The notes under the pieces: generated by a model
What the model saw: only the letters and a program-made list of their open reading frames with translations
Told to the model about the DNA's origin: nothing
The model's database searches: none
Assembly (NCBI RefSeq): GCF_002165375.2
Contig: NZ_CP032134.1
Span: forward strand, 3,100,001-3,164,000
Direction: 5' to 3'
DNA length: 64,000 nt
Origin: Acinetobacter chinensis
GTDB lineage: Bacteria > Pseudomonadota > Gammaproteobacteria > Pseudomonadales > Moraxellaceae
Translations under genes and position numbers: made by a program
Part shown: piece by piece, positions 44,180 through 52,274 of the stretch
Layout of the letters: every line of letters begins with the position of its first letter
How positions within the stretch are numbered: the first letter of the stretch is position 1

Positions 44180-44548
44180 TTATAGAACTTCAGGAGCCAA
44201 TGAAATGATTTTCATGAACTGTTCAGTACGAAGTTCACGAGTCACTGGTCCGAAAATACGAGTTGCAATCGGCGCTTTGTTGTTGTTCAAAATAACAGCT
44301 GCGTTATCGTCGAAACGGATAACTGAACCATCTGGACGACGGATGCCGAATTTTGTACGTACAACAACAGCATTCATCACGTCACCTTTTTTAACACGTG
44401 CGCGTGGAATAGCTTCTTTTACAGTAACTTTAATAATGTCGCCAACAGAAGCATAACGACGATGTGAACCACCCAGTACTTTAATACATTGTACGCGGCG
44501 AGCACCACTGTTGTCTGCTACGTCGAGCATACTTTCGGTCTGAATCAT
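44180..44548 (-). CDS. rplN: 50S ribosomal protein L14
   Basis: 122 residues starting MIQTESMLDVADNSGARRVQ, the standard L14 beginning. In E. coli this is the first gene of the spc operon. Here a 91-base gap with a strong hairpin separates it from rpsQ. A GGAG site precedes the ATG. Confidence 0.98.
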   Translation of the reverse strand: MIQTESMLDVADNSGARRVQCIKVLGGSHRRYASVGDIIKVTVKEAIPRARVKKGDVMNAVVVRTKFGIRRPDGSVIRFDDNAAVILNNNKAPIATRIFGPVTRELRTEQFMKIISLAPEVL

Positions 44549-44567
44549 TGCCCTACTCCAAAACCGA

Positions 44568-44625
44568 GCATCACCGGTCGCAATTTCGAAAGGCTCAAAG
44601 AGTACTCGAAATTGACCGATGATGC
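44568..44625 (-). promoter_or_regulatory. long hairpin in the rpsQ-rplN gap
   Basis: On the minus strand GCATCATCGGTCAATTTCGA (44625-44606) pairs with the arm from TCGAAATT to GATGC (44589-44568). That gives about 20 bp with one G-U pair and a two-base bulge. The one variant position is a G-U pair in the minus-strand RNA but an A-C mismatch in the opposite RNA, which suggests the structure works in the operon transcript. It could be an attenuator, a processing site or a control site of the spc genes. Confidence 0.65.
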
Positions 44626-44639
44626 AACAAGAACGTTAA

Positions 44640-44897
44640 TTACTCAGCAGCTGCTTCAACAACTTCAACCAGAGTCCAAGACTTAGTTTTAGAAATTGGG
44701 CGGCTTTCTTTAATGGTTACAACATCACCAGTTTTAGCTGTGTTGTTCTCATCATGAGCGTGTAATTTAGTTGAACGGCGGATTGATTTGCCATACAACG
44801 GGTGTTGAACGCGGCGTTCAATAAGCACAACAATAGACTTGTCCATTTTGTCGCTTACGACTTTACCTGTTAACGTGCGAACTGTTTGCTCACTCAT
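44640..44897 (-). CDS. rpsQ: 30S ribosomal protein S17
   Basis: 85 residues with RTLTGKVVSDKMDKSIVVLIER at the N-terminus, an OB-fold early-assembly protein of the small subunit. It overlaps rpmC by four bases (ATGA), and is the last gene of the S10 part before the structured gap. Confidence 0.98.
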   Translation of the reverse strand: MSEQTVRTLTGKVVSDKMDKSIVVLIERRVQHPLYGKSIRRSTKLHAHDENNTAKTGDVVTIKESRPISKTKSWTLVEVVEAAAE

Positions 44898-45091
44898 TGT
44901 CCGTTCCCCTGTTTTTCGGTAAGGAGGGTCTTGATACGAGCAATAGTCTTACGAGTAAGCGCAACTTCATGCGATTTACCCAGTTGACCAGTTGCTTTCG
45001 CCATACGAAGACGGAATTGGTTAAGCTGTTGCTCATCAAGCAAAGCTGTCAACTCTTCTACCGATTTTTCACGTAGATCTTTAGTATTCAT
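44894..45091 (-). CDS. rpmC: 50S ribosomal protein L29
   Basis: 65 residues, two long helices, starting MNTKDLREKSVEELTALLDE. L29 lies at the polypeptide exit. Its start overlaps the rplP stop by one base and its end overlaps rpsQ by four. Confidence 0.98.
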   Translation of the reverse strand: MNTKDLREKSVEELTALLDEQQLNQFRLRMAKATGQLGKSHEVALTRKTIARIKTLLTEKQGNGQ

Positions 45092-45504
45092 TACATCACC
45101 GTCTTAGTAACGATAGTGGTTTTGAAAGGAAGTTTAGCTGCCGCAAGCGTAAACGCTTCACGAGCCAGTTCTTCACTAACACCATCCATTTCGTACAAGA
45201 TCTTACCTGGTTTGATTTGGCAAACCCAGTATTCCACAGAACCTTTACCTTTACCCATACGAACTTCTAATGGCTTTTCAGTAATTGGTTTGTCTGGGAA
45301 AACACGGATAAAGATCTTACCACCACGTTTAATACGACGGCTGATTGTACGACGCGCAGCTTCAATTTGACGAGCAGTCATCTGACCACGCTCAACAGAT
45401 TTAAGCGCAATTGTACCGAAAGATACAGTGCTACCGCGATGTGCCAGACCAGTGTTACGGCCTTTCTGCACTTTACGGAATTTAGTACGTTTAGGTTGCA
45501 ACAT
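45091..45504 (-). CDS. rplP: 50S ribosomal protein L16
   Basis: 137 residues beginning MLQPKRTKFRKVQKGRN and containing the conserved RMGKGKGSVEYWVC segment near residues 82-95, where E. coli L16 carries a hydroxylated arginine. L16 supports A-site tRNA binding. Three bases separate it from rpsC. Confidence 0.98.
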   Translation of the reverse strand: MLQPKRTKFRKVQKGRNTGLAHRGSTVSFGTIALKSVERGQMTARQIEAARRTISRRIKRGGKIFIRVFPDKPITEKPLEVRMGKGKGSVEYWVCQIKPGKILYEMDGVSEELAREAFTLAAAKLPFKTTIVTKTVM

Positions 45505-45507
45505 GGA

Positions 45508-46260
45508 TTATTCTCCTTTTTCAGCAGAACGATCATTGCGACGACCACGACGCTCCTGACCTTCACCACGACCGCGACCACGTTTAGCTGGACGTTCTTC
45601 AGCAGGAGCAGGGTTCATGACTTGTTTCATGCCACCTAAGATCTCACCACGGAAAATCCATACTTTAACGCCAATCGTACCGTAAGTTGTTTCAGCACGC
45701 ATAGTAGCGTAGTCGATGTCCGCACGAAGTGTATGCAAAGGTACACGACCTTCACGATACCATTCAGTACGTGCAATCTCTGCACCACCTAAACGACCAG
45801 AAACTTCAACTTTGATACCTTTAGCACCAGCACGCATTGTGTTCTGTACCGCACGCTTCATAGCACGACGGAACATTACACGTTTTTCCAGCTGAGAAGC
45901 GATAGCTTCAGCAACCAGACGTGCGTCCAGGTCAGGGCGATCGATTTCGTTGATGCTTACTTGCGCAGGGATACCCATGATCTGAGTAAGCTCACGCTGT
46001 AATTTCTCAATGTCTTCGCCTTTTTTACCGATTACGATACCAGGACGGGCAGTGCTGATTGTTACTTTAGCAGCGCCTGTAGGACGTTCGATAAGAATGT
46101 TGCTGATCATTGCGTTCTTAAGTTTTTTAGTCAAAAACTCACGAACCTGCAAATCTTTAAGCAAGTATTCAGCGTATTGTTTCGGACTCGCATACCAGTT
46201 GGCGTTATGACGTTTTACAACACCAAGGCGGATACCGATTGGATGAACCTTCTGACCCAT
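45508..46260 (-). CDS. rpsC: 30S ribosomal protein S3
   Basis: 250 residues. It starts MGQKVHPIGIRLGVVK, has a KH domain with GIVIGKKGEDIEKLQREL near 74-91, and the C-terminal S3 domain. A basic Arg/Gly-rich tail (RGRGRGEGQERRGRRNDRS) extends it beyond the E. coli length of 233; such tails are common in related genera. S3 lines the mRNA entry channel. Confidence 0.98.
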   Translation of the reverse strand: MGQKVHPIGIRLGVVKRHNANWYASPKQYAEYLLKDLQVREFLTKKLKNAMISNILIERPTGAAKVTISTARPGIVIGKKGEDIEKLQRELTQIMGIPAQVSINEIDRPDLDARLVAEAIASQLEKRVMFRRAMKRAVQNTMRAGAKGIKVEVSGRLGGAEIARTEWYREGRVPLHTLRADIDYATMRAETTYGTIGVKVWIFRGEILGGMKQVMNPAPAEERPAKRGRGRGEGQERRGRRNDRSAEKGE

Positions 46261-46261
46261 A

Positions 46262-46594
46262 TCAAACCCCTACCTTAACGGTAATGTGACAAGTACGCTT
46301 AGTAATACGATCTGCACGGCCTTTAGCACGTGGCATAATACGTTTAAGGCTTGTGCCTTCATCAACGTAAATCGTAGTTACCTTAAGGTCGTCTACATCT
46401 AAACTGTTATTGTGTTCAGCGTTTGCAATCGCAGATTCCAGTGCTTTTTTAACTAGAACGGCAGCTTTTTTGTTGCTGAAGTTCAGGATATTAAGCGCGT
46501 GAGCAACAGATTTGCCACGGATCAGGTCTGCAACCAAACGAGTTTTTTGTGCCGAGATAGCGGCACCGCATAATTTAGCAGTAACTTCCATCAT
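46262..46594 (-). CDS. rplV: 50S ribosomal protein L22
   Basis: 110 residues starting MMEVTAKLCGAAISAQKTRL; the second Met is an equally good start. The extended loop that lines the exit tunnel is visible (GTSLKRIMPRAKGRADRI near 81-98). One base separates it from rpsC. Confidence 0.98.
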   Translation of the reverse strand: MMEVTAKLCGAAISAQKTRLVADLIRGKSVAHALNILNFSNKKAAVLVKKALESAIANAEHNNSLDVDDLKVTTIYVDEGTSLKRIMPRAKGRADRITKRTCHITVKVGV

Positions 46595-46600
46595 CGCACC

Positions 46601-46876
46601 TTAACGTTTAGATTTCTTGTCAACACCGTGACCACGATAGGTACGAGTTGGCGCGAATTCACCGAGTTTATGACCAACCATGTGTTCAGATACAATCACT
46701 GGAACATGGTTACGGCCATTATGGACAGAAATTGTTAAACCAACAAAATCCGGGAGGATCATCGAACGACGCGACCAAGTTTTGATCGGCTTACGGTTAT
46801 TAGCCGCGATAGCCGCTTCAACCTTAGCGAACAAGTGCGCATCGACGAATGGGCCTTTTTTCAGAGAACGAGGCAT
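46601..46876 (-). CDS. rpsS: 30S ribosomal protein S19
   Basis: 91 residues starting MPRSLKKGPFVD with SEHMVGHKLGEFAPTRTYRGH near the C-terminus, the S19 signature. It sits in the head of the small subunit and contacts S13. Six bases to rplV. Confidence 0.98.
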   Translation of the reverse strand: MPRSLKKGPFVDAHLFAKVEAAIAANNRKPIKTWSRRSMILPDFVGLTISVHNGRNHVPVIVSEHMVGHKLGEFAPTRTYRGHGVDKKSKR

Positions 46877-46895
46877 TGTCAGATTCCTTTACTTG

Positions 46896-47720
46896 TTACT
46901 TAACGCGACGGTCGCGAATGATCATCTTAGTCGTACGCTTGTTGGTACGTGTCTTGTACCCTTTAGCTTTTTGACCCCATGGGCTTACAGGTTGAATACC
47001 TTTGTTACGCCCTTCACCACCACCATGTGGGTGATCAACTGGGTTCATCGCCATACCACGAACGGTAGGACGAACGCCACGCCAGCGGGATGCACCTGCT
47101 TTACCAAGTGAACGAAGGTTGCTTTCTGAGTTAGATACTTCACCTAACACAGCGCGACATTCAACGTGTACTTTACGCATTTCGCCTGAACGCAGACGAA
47201 CGATTGCGTAAGAACCGTCACGACCCAACAGCTGAACCGAAGCACCAGCAGAACGTGCTAACTGAGCACCTTTACCGATTTTAAGTTCAATGTTGTGAAG
47301 AGTAGAACCGATAGGCATGTTGCGAAGTGGCAAGCAGTTACCTGGACGAATTGGAGCATCGTTACCAGACTGTACTTTATCACCAGCGCGAAGACCTTTA
47401 GGTGCAATAATATAACGACGCTCACCATCAGCATAAAGCACAAGTGCAATATGAGCTGTACGGTTAGGATCGTATTCAATACGTTCAACTACAGCAGGAA
47501 TGCCGTCTTTGTTACGTTTGAAGTCAACAATACGGTACTGTTGTTTATGACCGCCACCAACGTGACGAGTCGTAATGTGACCGTTATTGTTACGACCACC
47601 AGTACGTTTTTTAGCTTCTGTCAACGGAGCATATGGTGCGCCTTTGTGAAGGTGATTATGAACCACTTTCTCTACAAAGCGACGCCCTGGAGACGTTGGC
47701 TTACATTTTTGAATTGGCAT
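46896..47720 (-). CDS. rplB: 50S ribosomal protein L2
   Basis: 274 residues. The C-terminal signature MNPVDHPHGGGEGR (near residues 224-237) includes the histidine close to the peptidyl transferase centre. The PTSPGRRF N-terminus and a complete basic C-terminal tail are present. Confidence 0.98.
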   Translation of the reverse strand: MPIQKCKPTSPGRRFVEKVVHNHLHKGAPYAPLTEAKKRTGGRNNNGHITTRHVGGGHKQQYRIVDFKRNKDGIPAVVERIEYDPNRTAHIALVLYADGERRYIIAPKGLRAGDKVQSGNDAPIRPGNCLPLRNMPIGSTLHNIELKIGKGAQLARSAGASVQLLGRDGSYAIVRLRSGEMRKVHVECRAVLGEVSNSESNLRSLGKAGASRWRGVRPTVRGMAMNPVDHPHGGGEGRNKGIQPVSPWGQKAKGYKTRTNKRTTKMIIRDRRVK

Positions 47721-47731
47721 AATTTTCGTCC

Positions 47732-48052
47732 TTATTCCGCTGCGCTTTCAGCGGTATCGCCCAAGTCAGCCATTTCAACATCCTGGCCAGCTTTCAGGGT
47801 GACGTATGCTTTTTTAACATCAGAACGGCGTCCGATAGTTTTACCAAAGCGTTTAGTCTTACCTTTAGTGATCGTTGTGTTAACTTTAACAACCTGAACA
47901 CCAAAGAGTTGCTCAACTGCTTTCTTGATTTCAAGTTTGTTTGCATCAAGTGCAACTTTAAAAACCTGAACACCAGCAGTTTCACCTAAAACTTGTGCTT
48001 TTTCTGAGAATACAGGTCCTTGCAGGACTTGATAGATACGTTCGTTGTTCAT
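47732..48052 (-). CDS. rplW: 50S ribosomal protein L23
   Basis: 106 residues, with ANKLEIKKAVEQLFGVQVVKVNT near 38-60 as in all L23. It lies at the tunnel exit and docks trigger factor and SRP. The start overlaps rplD by four bases (ATGA). Confidence 0.98.
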   Translation of the reverse strand: MNNERIYQVLQGPVFSEKAQVLGETAGVQVFKVALDANKLEIKKAVEQLFGVQVVKVNTTITKGKTKRFGKTIGRRSDVKKAYVTLKAGQDVEMADLGDTAESAAE

Positions 48053-48651
48053 CCAAGTTCTACCTCAATTTTCTTAGCAGCAGCAACAGACATAACAACT
48101 TTATCGAACGCAATCAGGCTAACAGGATCAATACCAGCAGCATCAACCACATCAACGTGTGGAAGGTTACGTGCAGCAAGATACAGATTCTCATCAACAG
48201 CATCAGTAACGATCAATGCGCGAACTGCATTCAAGTCGTTAAGTTTCGCAAGCAATTCTTTAGTTTTTGGAGCTGCAACAGCAAACTCTTCAACCAGTAC
48301 CAGGCGATCTTGACGAACAAGTTCAGCCAGGATGCATTGCATTGCACCGCGATACATTTTACGGTTTACTTTTTGAGACCAGTCCTGTGGACGGGCAGCA
48401 AAAGTTTTACCACCACCAACCCAGATCGGGCTGCGGATAGAACCAGCACGCGCACGGCCAGTACCTTTTTGACGGAATGGTTTTTTACCACCGCCAGAAA
48501 CGTCTGCACGTGATTTCTGTGCTTTAGAGCCTTGACGACCACCAGCTAAATAAGCTGTAACAACCTGGTGTACAAGAGCTTCGTTGAATTCACGACCGAA
48601 AGCAACTTCAGATAATTCAACAGCAGAGCCGGAAACAGTATTTAAATTCAC
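48049..48651 (-). CDS. rplD: 50S ribosomal protein L4
   Basis: 200 residues with the long basic loop (KAQKSRADVSGGGKKPFRQKGTGRARAGS, near 44-72) that reaches the exit tunnel. In E. coli L4 also represses the S10 operon through the leader; a leader of about 165 bases is present here before rpsJ. Confidence 0.98.
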   Translation of the reverse strand: MNLNTVSGSAVELSEVAFGREFNEALVHQVVTAYLAGGRQGSKAQKSRADVSGGGKKPFRQKGTGRARAGSIRSPIWVGGGKTFAARPQDWSQKVNRKMYRGAMQCILAELVRQDRLVLVEEFAVAAPKTKELLAKLNDLNAVRALIVTDAVDENLYLAARNLPHVDVVDAAGIDPVSLIAFDKVVMSVAAAKKIEVELG

Positions 48652-48662
48652 AATATTTCCCC

Positions 48663-49301
48663 TCAGGCCTTGATTGTAGGACGTACAGTTACGTCACCAC
48701 CGGTAGCACCAGGAACCGCGCCTTTAACAACAAGAACTGAACGTTCAACGTCGATAGCAACGATTTCAAGACCCTGTGTAGTTACGCGTTCAGCACCTAA
48801 ATGGCCAGCCATTTTTTTGCCTTTGAATACGCGACCAGGAGTCTGGTTTTGACCAGTAGAACCTAAAACACGGTGAGAAACAGAGTTACCGTGTGTAGCA
48901 TCTTGCGTACGGAAGTTCCAACGCTTAACACCACCTTGGAAACCTTTACCTTTAGACTGACCAGTTACGTCAACAATCTGACCCACTGTGAACAGTTCAA
49001 CGGTAAGAGAACCACCAACTTCACGACCTTCAAGATCAGCTTCTGTAGCGCGGAATTCCTGAACCAGACGACCAGCAGCAACACCAGCTTTCGCAAAGTG
49101 ACCTTTCTGAGCGTTAGTTACGCGAGATTCGCGACGTTCACCAGTAGTGACTTGAATCGCTTGATAACCATCAGTTTCAAGCGTTTTGATTTGAGTGATG
49201 CGGTTAGGATCAACCTCAATCACTGTTACAGGTACAGAAACACCAGCATCTGTAAAGATACGTGTCATACCGCACTTGCGACCGACTAAACCAATAGCCA
49301 T
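48663..49301 (-). CDS. rplC: 50S ribosomal protein L3
   Basis: 212 residues from the ATG at 49301 (MAIGLVGRKCGMTRIF), which has AGAGG nine bases before it. Another ATG two codons upstream is closer to the site but is not the family start. The loop GGVKRWNFRTQDATHGNSVSHR that approaches the peptidyl transferase centre is intact, with a Gln in the position methylated by PrmB in E. coli. Confidence 0.98.
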   Translation of the reverse strand: MAIGLVGRKCGMTRIFTDAGVSVPVTVIEVDPNRITQIKTLETDGYQAIQVTTGERRESRVTNAQKGHFAKAGVAAGRLVQEFRATEADLEGREVGGSLTVELFTVGQIVDVTGQSKGKGFQGGVKRWNFRTQDATHGNSVSHRVLGSTGQNQTPGRVFKGKKMAGHLGAERVTTQGLEIVAIDVERSVLVVKGAVPGATGGDVTVRPTIKA

Positions 49302-49360
49302 GTGCATAAACCTCTAAAAAAGCGGCCTAATTAACTTAGAGCGTTAATTAACCGAAAGCC

Positions 49361-49672
49361 TTAACCCAATGCGATCTGAACATCAACACCAGCTGCAAGA
49401 TCCAACTTCATCAGTGCATCTACAGTTTTGTCTGTAGGCTGAACGATGTCGATCAGACGTTTATAAGTGCGGATCTCATACTGGTCACGCGCATCTTTGT
49501 TAACGTGTGGTGATGTTAAAACGTTAAAACGTTCGATACGGGTAGGCATCGGGATTGGACCACAAACCTGTGCACCAGTACGTTTTGCTGTTTCTACGAT
49601 CTCTTGAGAAGATTGATCAATTAAACGGTGATCAAAAGACTTAAGACGGATACGAATTCTCTGGTTAGACAT
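49361..49672 (-). CDS. rpsJ: 30S ribosomal protein S10
   Basis: 103 residues from the ATG at 49672 (MSNQRIRIRLKSFDHRLID), the normal S10 length; an open frame extends 12 codons upstream but those codons are leader. S10 is also NusE, part of antitermination complexes. First ribosomal gene of the cluster, behind a near-consensus promoter and a leader of about 165 bases. Confidence 0.98.
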   Translation of the reverse strand: MSNQRIRIRLKSFDHRLIDQSSQEIVETAKRTGAQVCGPIPMPTRIERFNVLTSPHVNKDARDQYEIRTYKRLIDIVQPTDKTVDALMKLDLAAGVDVQIALG

Positions 49673-49814
49673 ACCAGTTAACTCCAAGCCAAATATATAA
49701 AGAATCACTCCTGACGCATCTCACCCCACTAAAAAGGCAAGTGTCAAGAGCAGTGAATATCACTAAGGTCATGATCGATGCCACGACTGTCACGATGCTG
49801 ACTGTTTTATTCAC
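49665..49814 (-). CDS. possible 49-codon upstream ORF in the S10 leader
   Basis: A GTG-start frame, VNKTVSIVTVVASIMTLVIF and on to WLGVNWYV, fills most of the rpsJ leader. Its TAA overlaps the rpsJ start by eight bases. AAAGGGGG lies six bases before the GTG. The N-terminal half would form a membrane helix. If translated, ribosomes on it would pass straight over the rpsJ start, which could couple S10 synthesis to this ORF. It may be chance; the leader is expected to form RNA structures for L4 control. Confidence 0.3.
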   Translation of the reverse strand: MNKTVSIVTVVASIMTLVIFTALDTCLFSGVRCVRSDSLYIWLGVNWYV

Positions 49815-49840
49815 AGCCAACCCCCTTTCATTAAAGGGTC
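49673..49840 (-). promoter_or_regulatory. S10 operon leader
   Basis: About 165 bases between the predicted transcription start and rpsJ. A CCCTTT-AATG-AAAGGG hairpin lies at its very 5' end (about 49825-49840). The length agrees with L4-regulated leaders of E. coli, but I could not match the individual hairpins by eye. Confidence 0.5.
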
Positions 49841-49844
49841 GCTC

Positions 49845-49873
49845 ATTATAGCGATTGTTTAATGCATAAGCAA
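49845..49873 (-). promoter_or_regulatory. S10 operon promoter
   Basis: Minus strand: TTGCTT, exactly 17 bases, then perfect TATAAT. This is the strongest sigma-70 match upstream of rpsJ and would start the transcript near 49838. Confidence 0.85.
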
Positions 49874-49937
49874 ACTTCTTTTACCTTTTTTCGTTTTGAT
49901 TACAGAAGTTCAGCAGGATCAGGTGTTTATTATTTAA

Positions 49938-50678
49938 TCAGCACGCAGTTTTAGCCAGAACATAGTCTATTGCTCTGTTGAGCAGCTGATTTCCCTGCTC
50001 AAAACAGTGTTCTGGCGATTGCTTCAACTCCTTTTCGTTCTGCACATAGATACCATTAAAAACCGCAAGCTCCTCATCATTTTCCAGAAACATCTGTAAT
50101 ACCTCTGGGGTCATTTCAGGATGGAACTGAAAACCCAGCACATTACTGCCCAGCTGATACATCTGATTACGGCAAACACTGTTTTCAGCAAGATGAACCG
50201 CCCCTTTCGGCAGTTCAAATGTTTCACTGTGCCACTGCATGACACTGAAGACTTCAGGCAGTTCAAAAGTTCCTTCCGGTACATTTCCAACCTTCGTCAC
50301 GGATGTCCACCCAAGCTCCTGATGACGGTTCCGGCTGACAGCCGCACCCAGTGCACTGGCAATCAGCTGTCCGCCCAGACAAAGACCGATAGCCGGCTTT
50401 CCCTGTGCCAGATAACGGCGTATCCAGCGCTTTTCAACTTTCAGCCATGGAAAATTTGCTTCGTCATTTACACTCATTGTGCCACCCATAATAATGAGCA
50501 GATCAACATCATTGATCTCTGGCAGTGCTTCAAGCTCAAGTGGCTGCTCCACAGGTAATGCAAAAAATTCGGTTGCCGTAATCTCTGCATGCCCAGCTTT
50601 GAGATAACTCAGACAACTGCCGAAACCTTCACCTGCAATATGTTGAAAATAATGTACTTTTAATGGTGACTTCATCAT
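49938..50678 (-). CDS. class I glutamine amidotransferase-like protein
   Basis: 246 residues with the triad of class I amidotransferases: nucleophile Cys in IGLCLGGQLIASALGA (near residues 98-113) and His in FQFHPEMT (near 186-193). It resembles stand-alone GuaA-like domains often annotated as GMP synthase-like amidotransferases. Without a partner synthetase gene nearby, the acceptor of the ammonia is unknown. It is divergent from the lyase gene at 50.8 kb. Confidence 0.85.
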   Translation of the reverse strand: MMKSPLKVHYFQHIAGEGFGSCLSYLKAGHAEITATEFFALPVEQPLELEALPEINDVDLLIIMGGTMSVNDEANFPWLKVEKRWIRRYLAQGKPAIGLCLGGQLIASALGAAVSRNRHQELGWTSVTKVGNVPEGTFELPEVFSVMQWHSETFELPKGAVHLAENSVCRNQMYQLGSNVLGFQFHPEMTPEVLQMFLENDEELAVFNGIYVQNEKELKQSPEHCFEQGNQLLNRAIDYVLAKTAC

Positions 50679-50837
50679 TTAAAGACTCATTTTTATATTT
50701 ACTCTGATTAGATTTAGCAAAAATAAAGCCAACTTCTGTTTTTGTTATATTTTTAAACATTTACAGGGTTCTCTAGCCATAAAACACCGTTTACTCTTAA
50801 GCTTAGGTCAATCAGCAATAATTTTTAGAGTATATCT

Positions 50838-52022
50838 GTGGACAAAAAATTTCAGACAGCACTGATTCATGCACCAAGAAAAGCCGGTCAGTATATTGAA
50901 ACCATACAACCTCCCCTGTTTCGTGCATCCACGATTATTTTCAGAAACACCGATGCACTGTTTAATCGCCACTGGACCGATGACTACGACTACAGCTATG
51001 GCACACATGGAACACCAACCACATTTACCCTGGGCGACAACATTGCTCAGATCGAAGGTGGGAAATACCACCTCCTGACGCCCAGTGGTCTTTCTGCAAT
51101 AAACCTGGTCAATTCCTGTTTTTTATATCAGGGCGATGAAGTCTGGGTTCCTGACAATATCTACGGCCCCAACATGGAGCATCTGAATTATCTGGAAAGT
51201 CATTACGGTATTCAGGTTCGGGTGTATAACCCTATAGATGTAGCGACATTTCAGCCGACTGAAAAAGCAAAGCTGCTGTGGCTCGAGGCTGCCGGCTCCA
51301 TCACGCTTGAATTTCCTGATCTGATCGGTCTGGTCAAAAAAGCCAGGGCTCATAATATACTGACTGCTTTAGACAATACCTGGGGCGCAGGGCTTGCATT
51401 TAATGCTTTTGATTTCAGCAATGAACATCTGAGCGTCGATATAACCGTCCATGCGCTGACCAAGTATCCGAGTGGTGGCGGTGATATTCTGATGGGTTCT
51501 GTCATTACTCAGGATAAAGCATTACATCACAAACTGTTCCGTACTCATGCCGTACAGGGCATTGCGATTTCAGGGGATGATGCAGCACTAGTTCAGCGTA
51601 GCTTAGCGTCGATGCAAATCCGCTATCAGCATCAATCAAATAGCGCATTACAACTTTTAACGTGGCTCAAAACACAAGAGGCTTTTGCACAAGTCCTTCA
51701 CTCTGCTGACCCTGAAAATATCAGCCATTCATATTGGAAAGAAACTTGTCAGACCGAACAAAGTGCAGGCTTAGTCAGTGTCATCTTTAAAGCTGAATAT
51801 GATATGAATGCGATTCGTAAATTCTGCGATGCTTTAAAGCTTTTTAAACTCGGTTTTAGTTGGGGCGGACCAGTCAGTTTAGTGATGTTGTATAACCTGG
51901 CTGATATGCGTCATTTAGAGCATTCACATTTACAACAAGGCATATTGGTTCGCTTTTGTATTGGCCTGGAAGACGCTGATGATCTAGTTGCGGATATTCA
52001 GCAGGCTTTAAAAGCTTTGTAA
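50838..52022 (+). CDS. metC: cystathionine beta-lyase-like PLP enzyme
   Basis: 394 residues with a GTG start (MDKKFQTALIHAPRKAG), belonging to the Cys/Met metabolism PLP family. The PLP lysine is Lys209 in HALTKYPSGGGD. TPSGLSAINLV near residues 80-90 and LDNTWGAGLAFNAF near 175-188 are typical of MetC. The likely reaction is cleavage of cystathionine to homocysteine. Other members of the family use different sulfur substrates, so the symbol is tentative. Codon use changes within the gene: CTG and CAG dominate up to about 51590, TTA and CAA afterwards. Confidence 0.8.
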   Translation: MDKKFQTALIHAPRKAGQYIETIQPPLFRASTIIFRNTDALFNRHWTDDYDYSYGTHGTPTTFTLGDNIAQIEGGKYHLLTPSGLSAINLVNSCFLYQGDEVWVPDNIYGPNMEHLNYLESHYGIQVRVYNPIDVATFQPTEKAKLLWLEAAGSITLEFPDLIGLVKKARAHNILTALDNTWGAGLAFNAFDFSNEHLSVDITVHALTKYPSGGGDILMGSVITQDKALHHKLFRTHAVQGIAISGDDAALVQRSLASMQIRYQHQSNSALQLLTWLKTQEAFAQVLHSADPENISHSYWKETCQTEQSAGLVSVIFKAEYDMNAIRKFCDALKLFKLGFSWGGPVSLVMLYNLADMRHLEHSHLQQGILVRFCIGLEDADDLVADIQQALKAL

Positions 52023-52045
52023 ATCAAATGCATTTAATAGCACTT

Positions 52046-52086
52046 AAGAACAACACGCATAGTAAAGCCTGTTGTTCTTTTTTTGG
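52046..52086 (+). terminator. Rho-independent terminator after the lyase gene
   Basis: AAGAACAACA pairs with TGTTGTTCTT (10 bp) with a 14-base loop and a T-tract. Confidence 0.8.
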
Positions 52087-52274
52087 TGCACGTTATTAGA
52101 AGTGAGTTACACACATTAAAACATCTATAAGCACTATAAATTCAGTGATTTAATATTTAGTCGGACTTTGTCTGAGCATTGTAAAAACAGATAAAAATTA
52201 AGCACAACACATTCTTTCTATGTTAAAAATTAAGCCAATAATTCCAAAGTTTATAGTTAGAAATAGGTTTATTT

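Noticed and set aside
47295..47897. A 200-codon plus-strand ORF inside rplB/rplW
   Set aside because: Antisense shadow of highly expressed ribosomal genes with skewed codon use; no binding site or family likeness. The same holds for similar ORFs at 48.0-49.3 kb.
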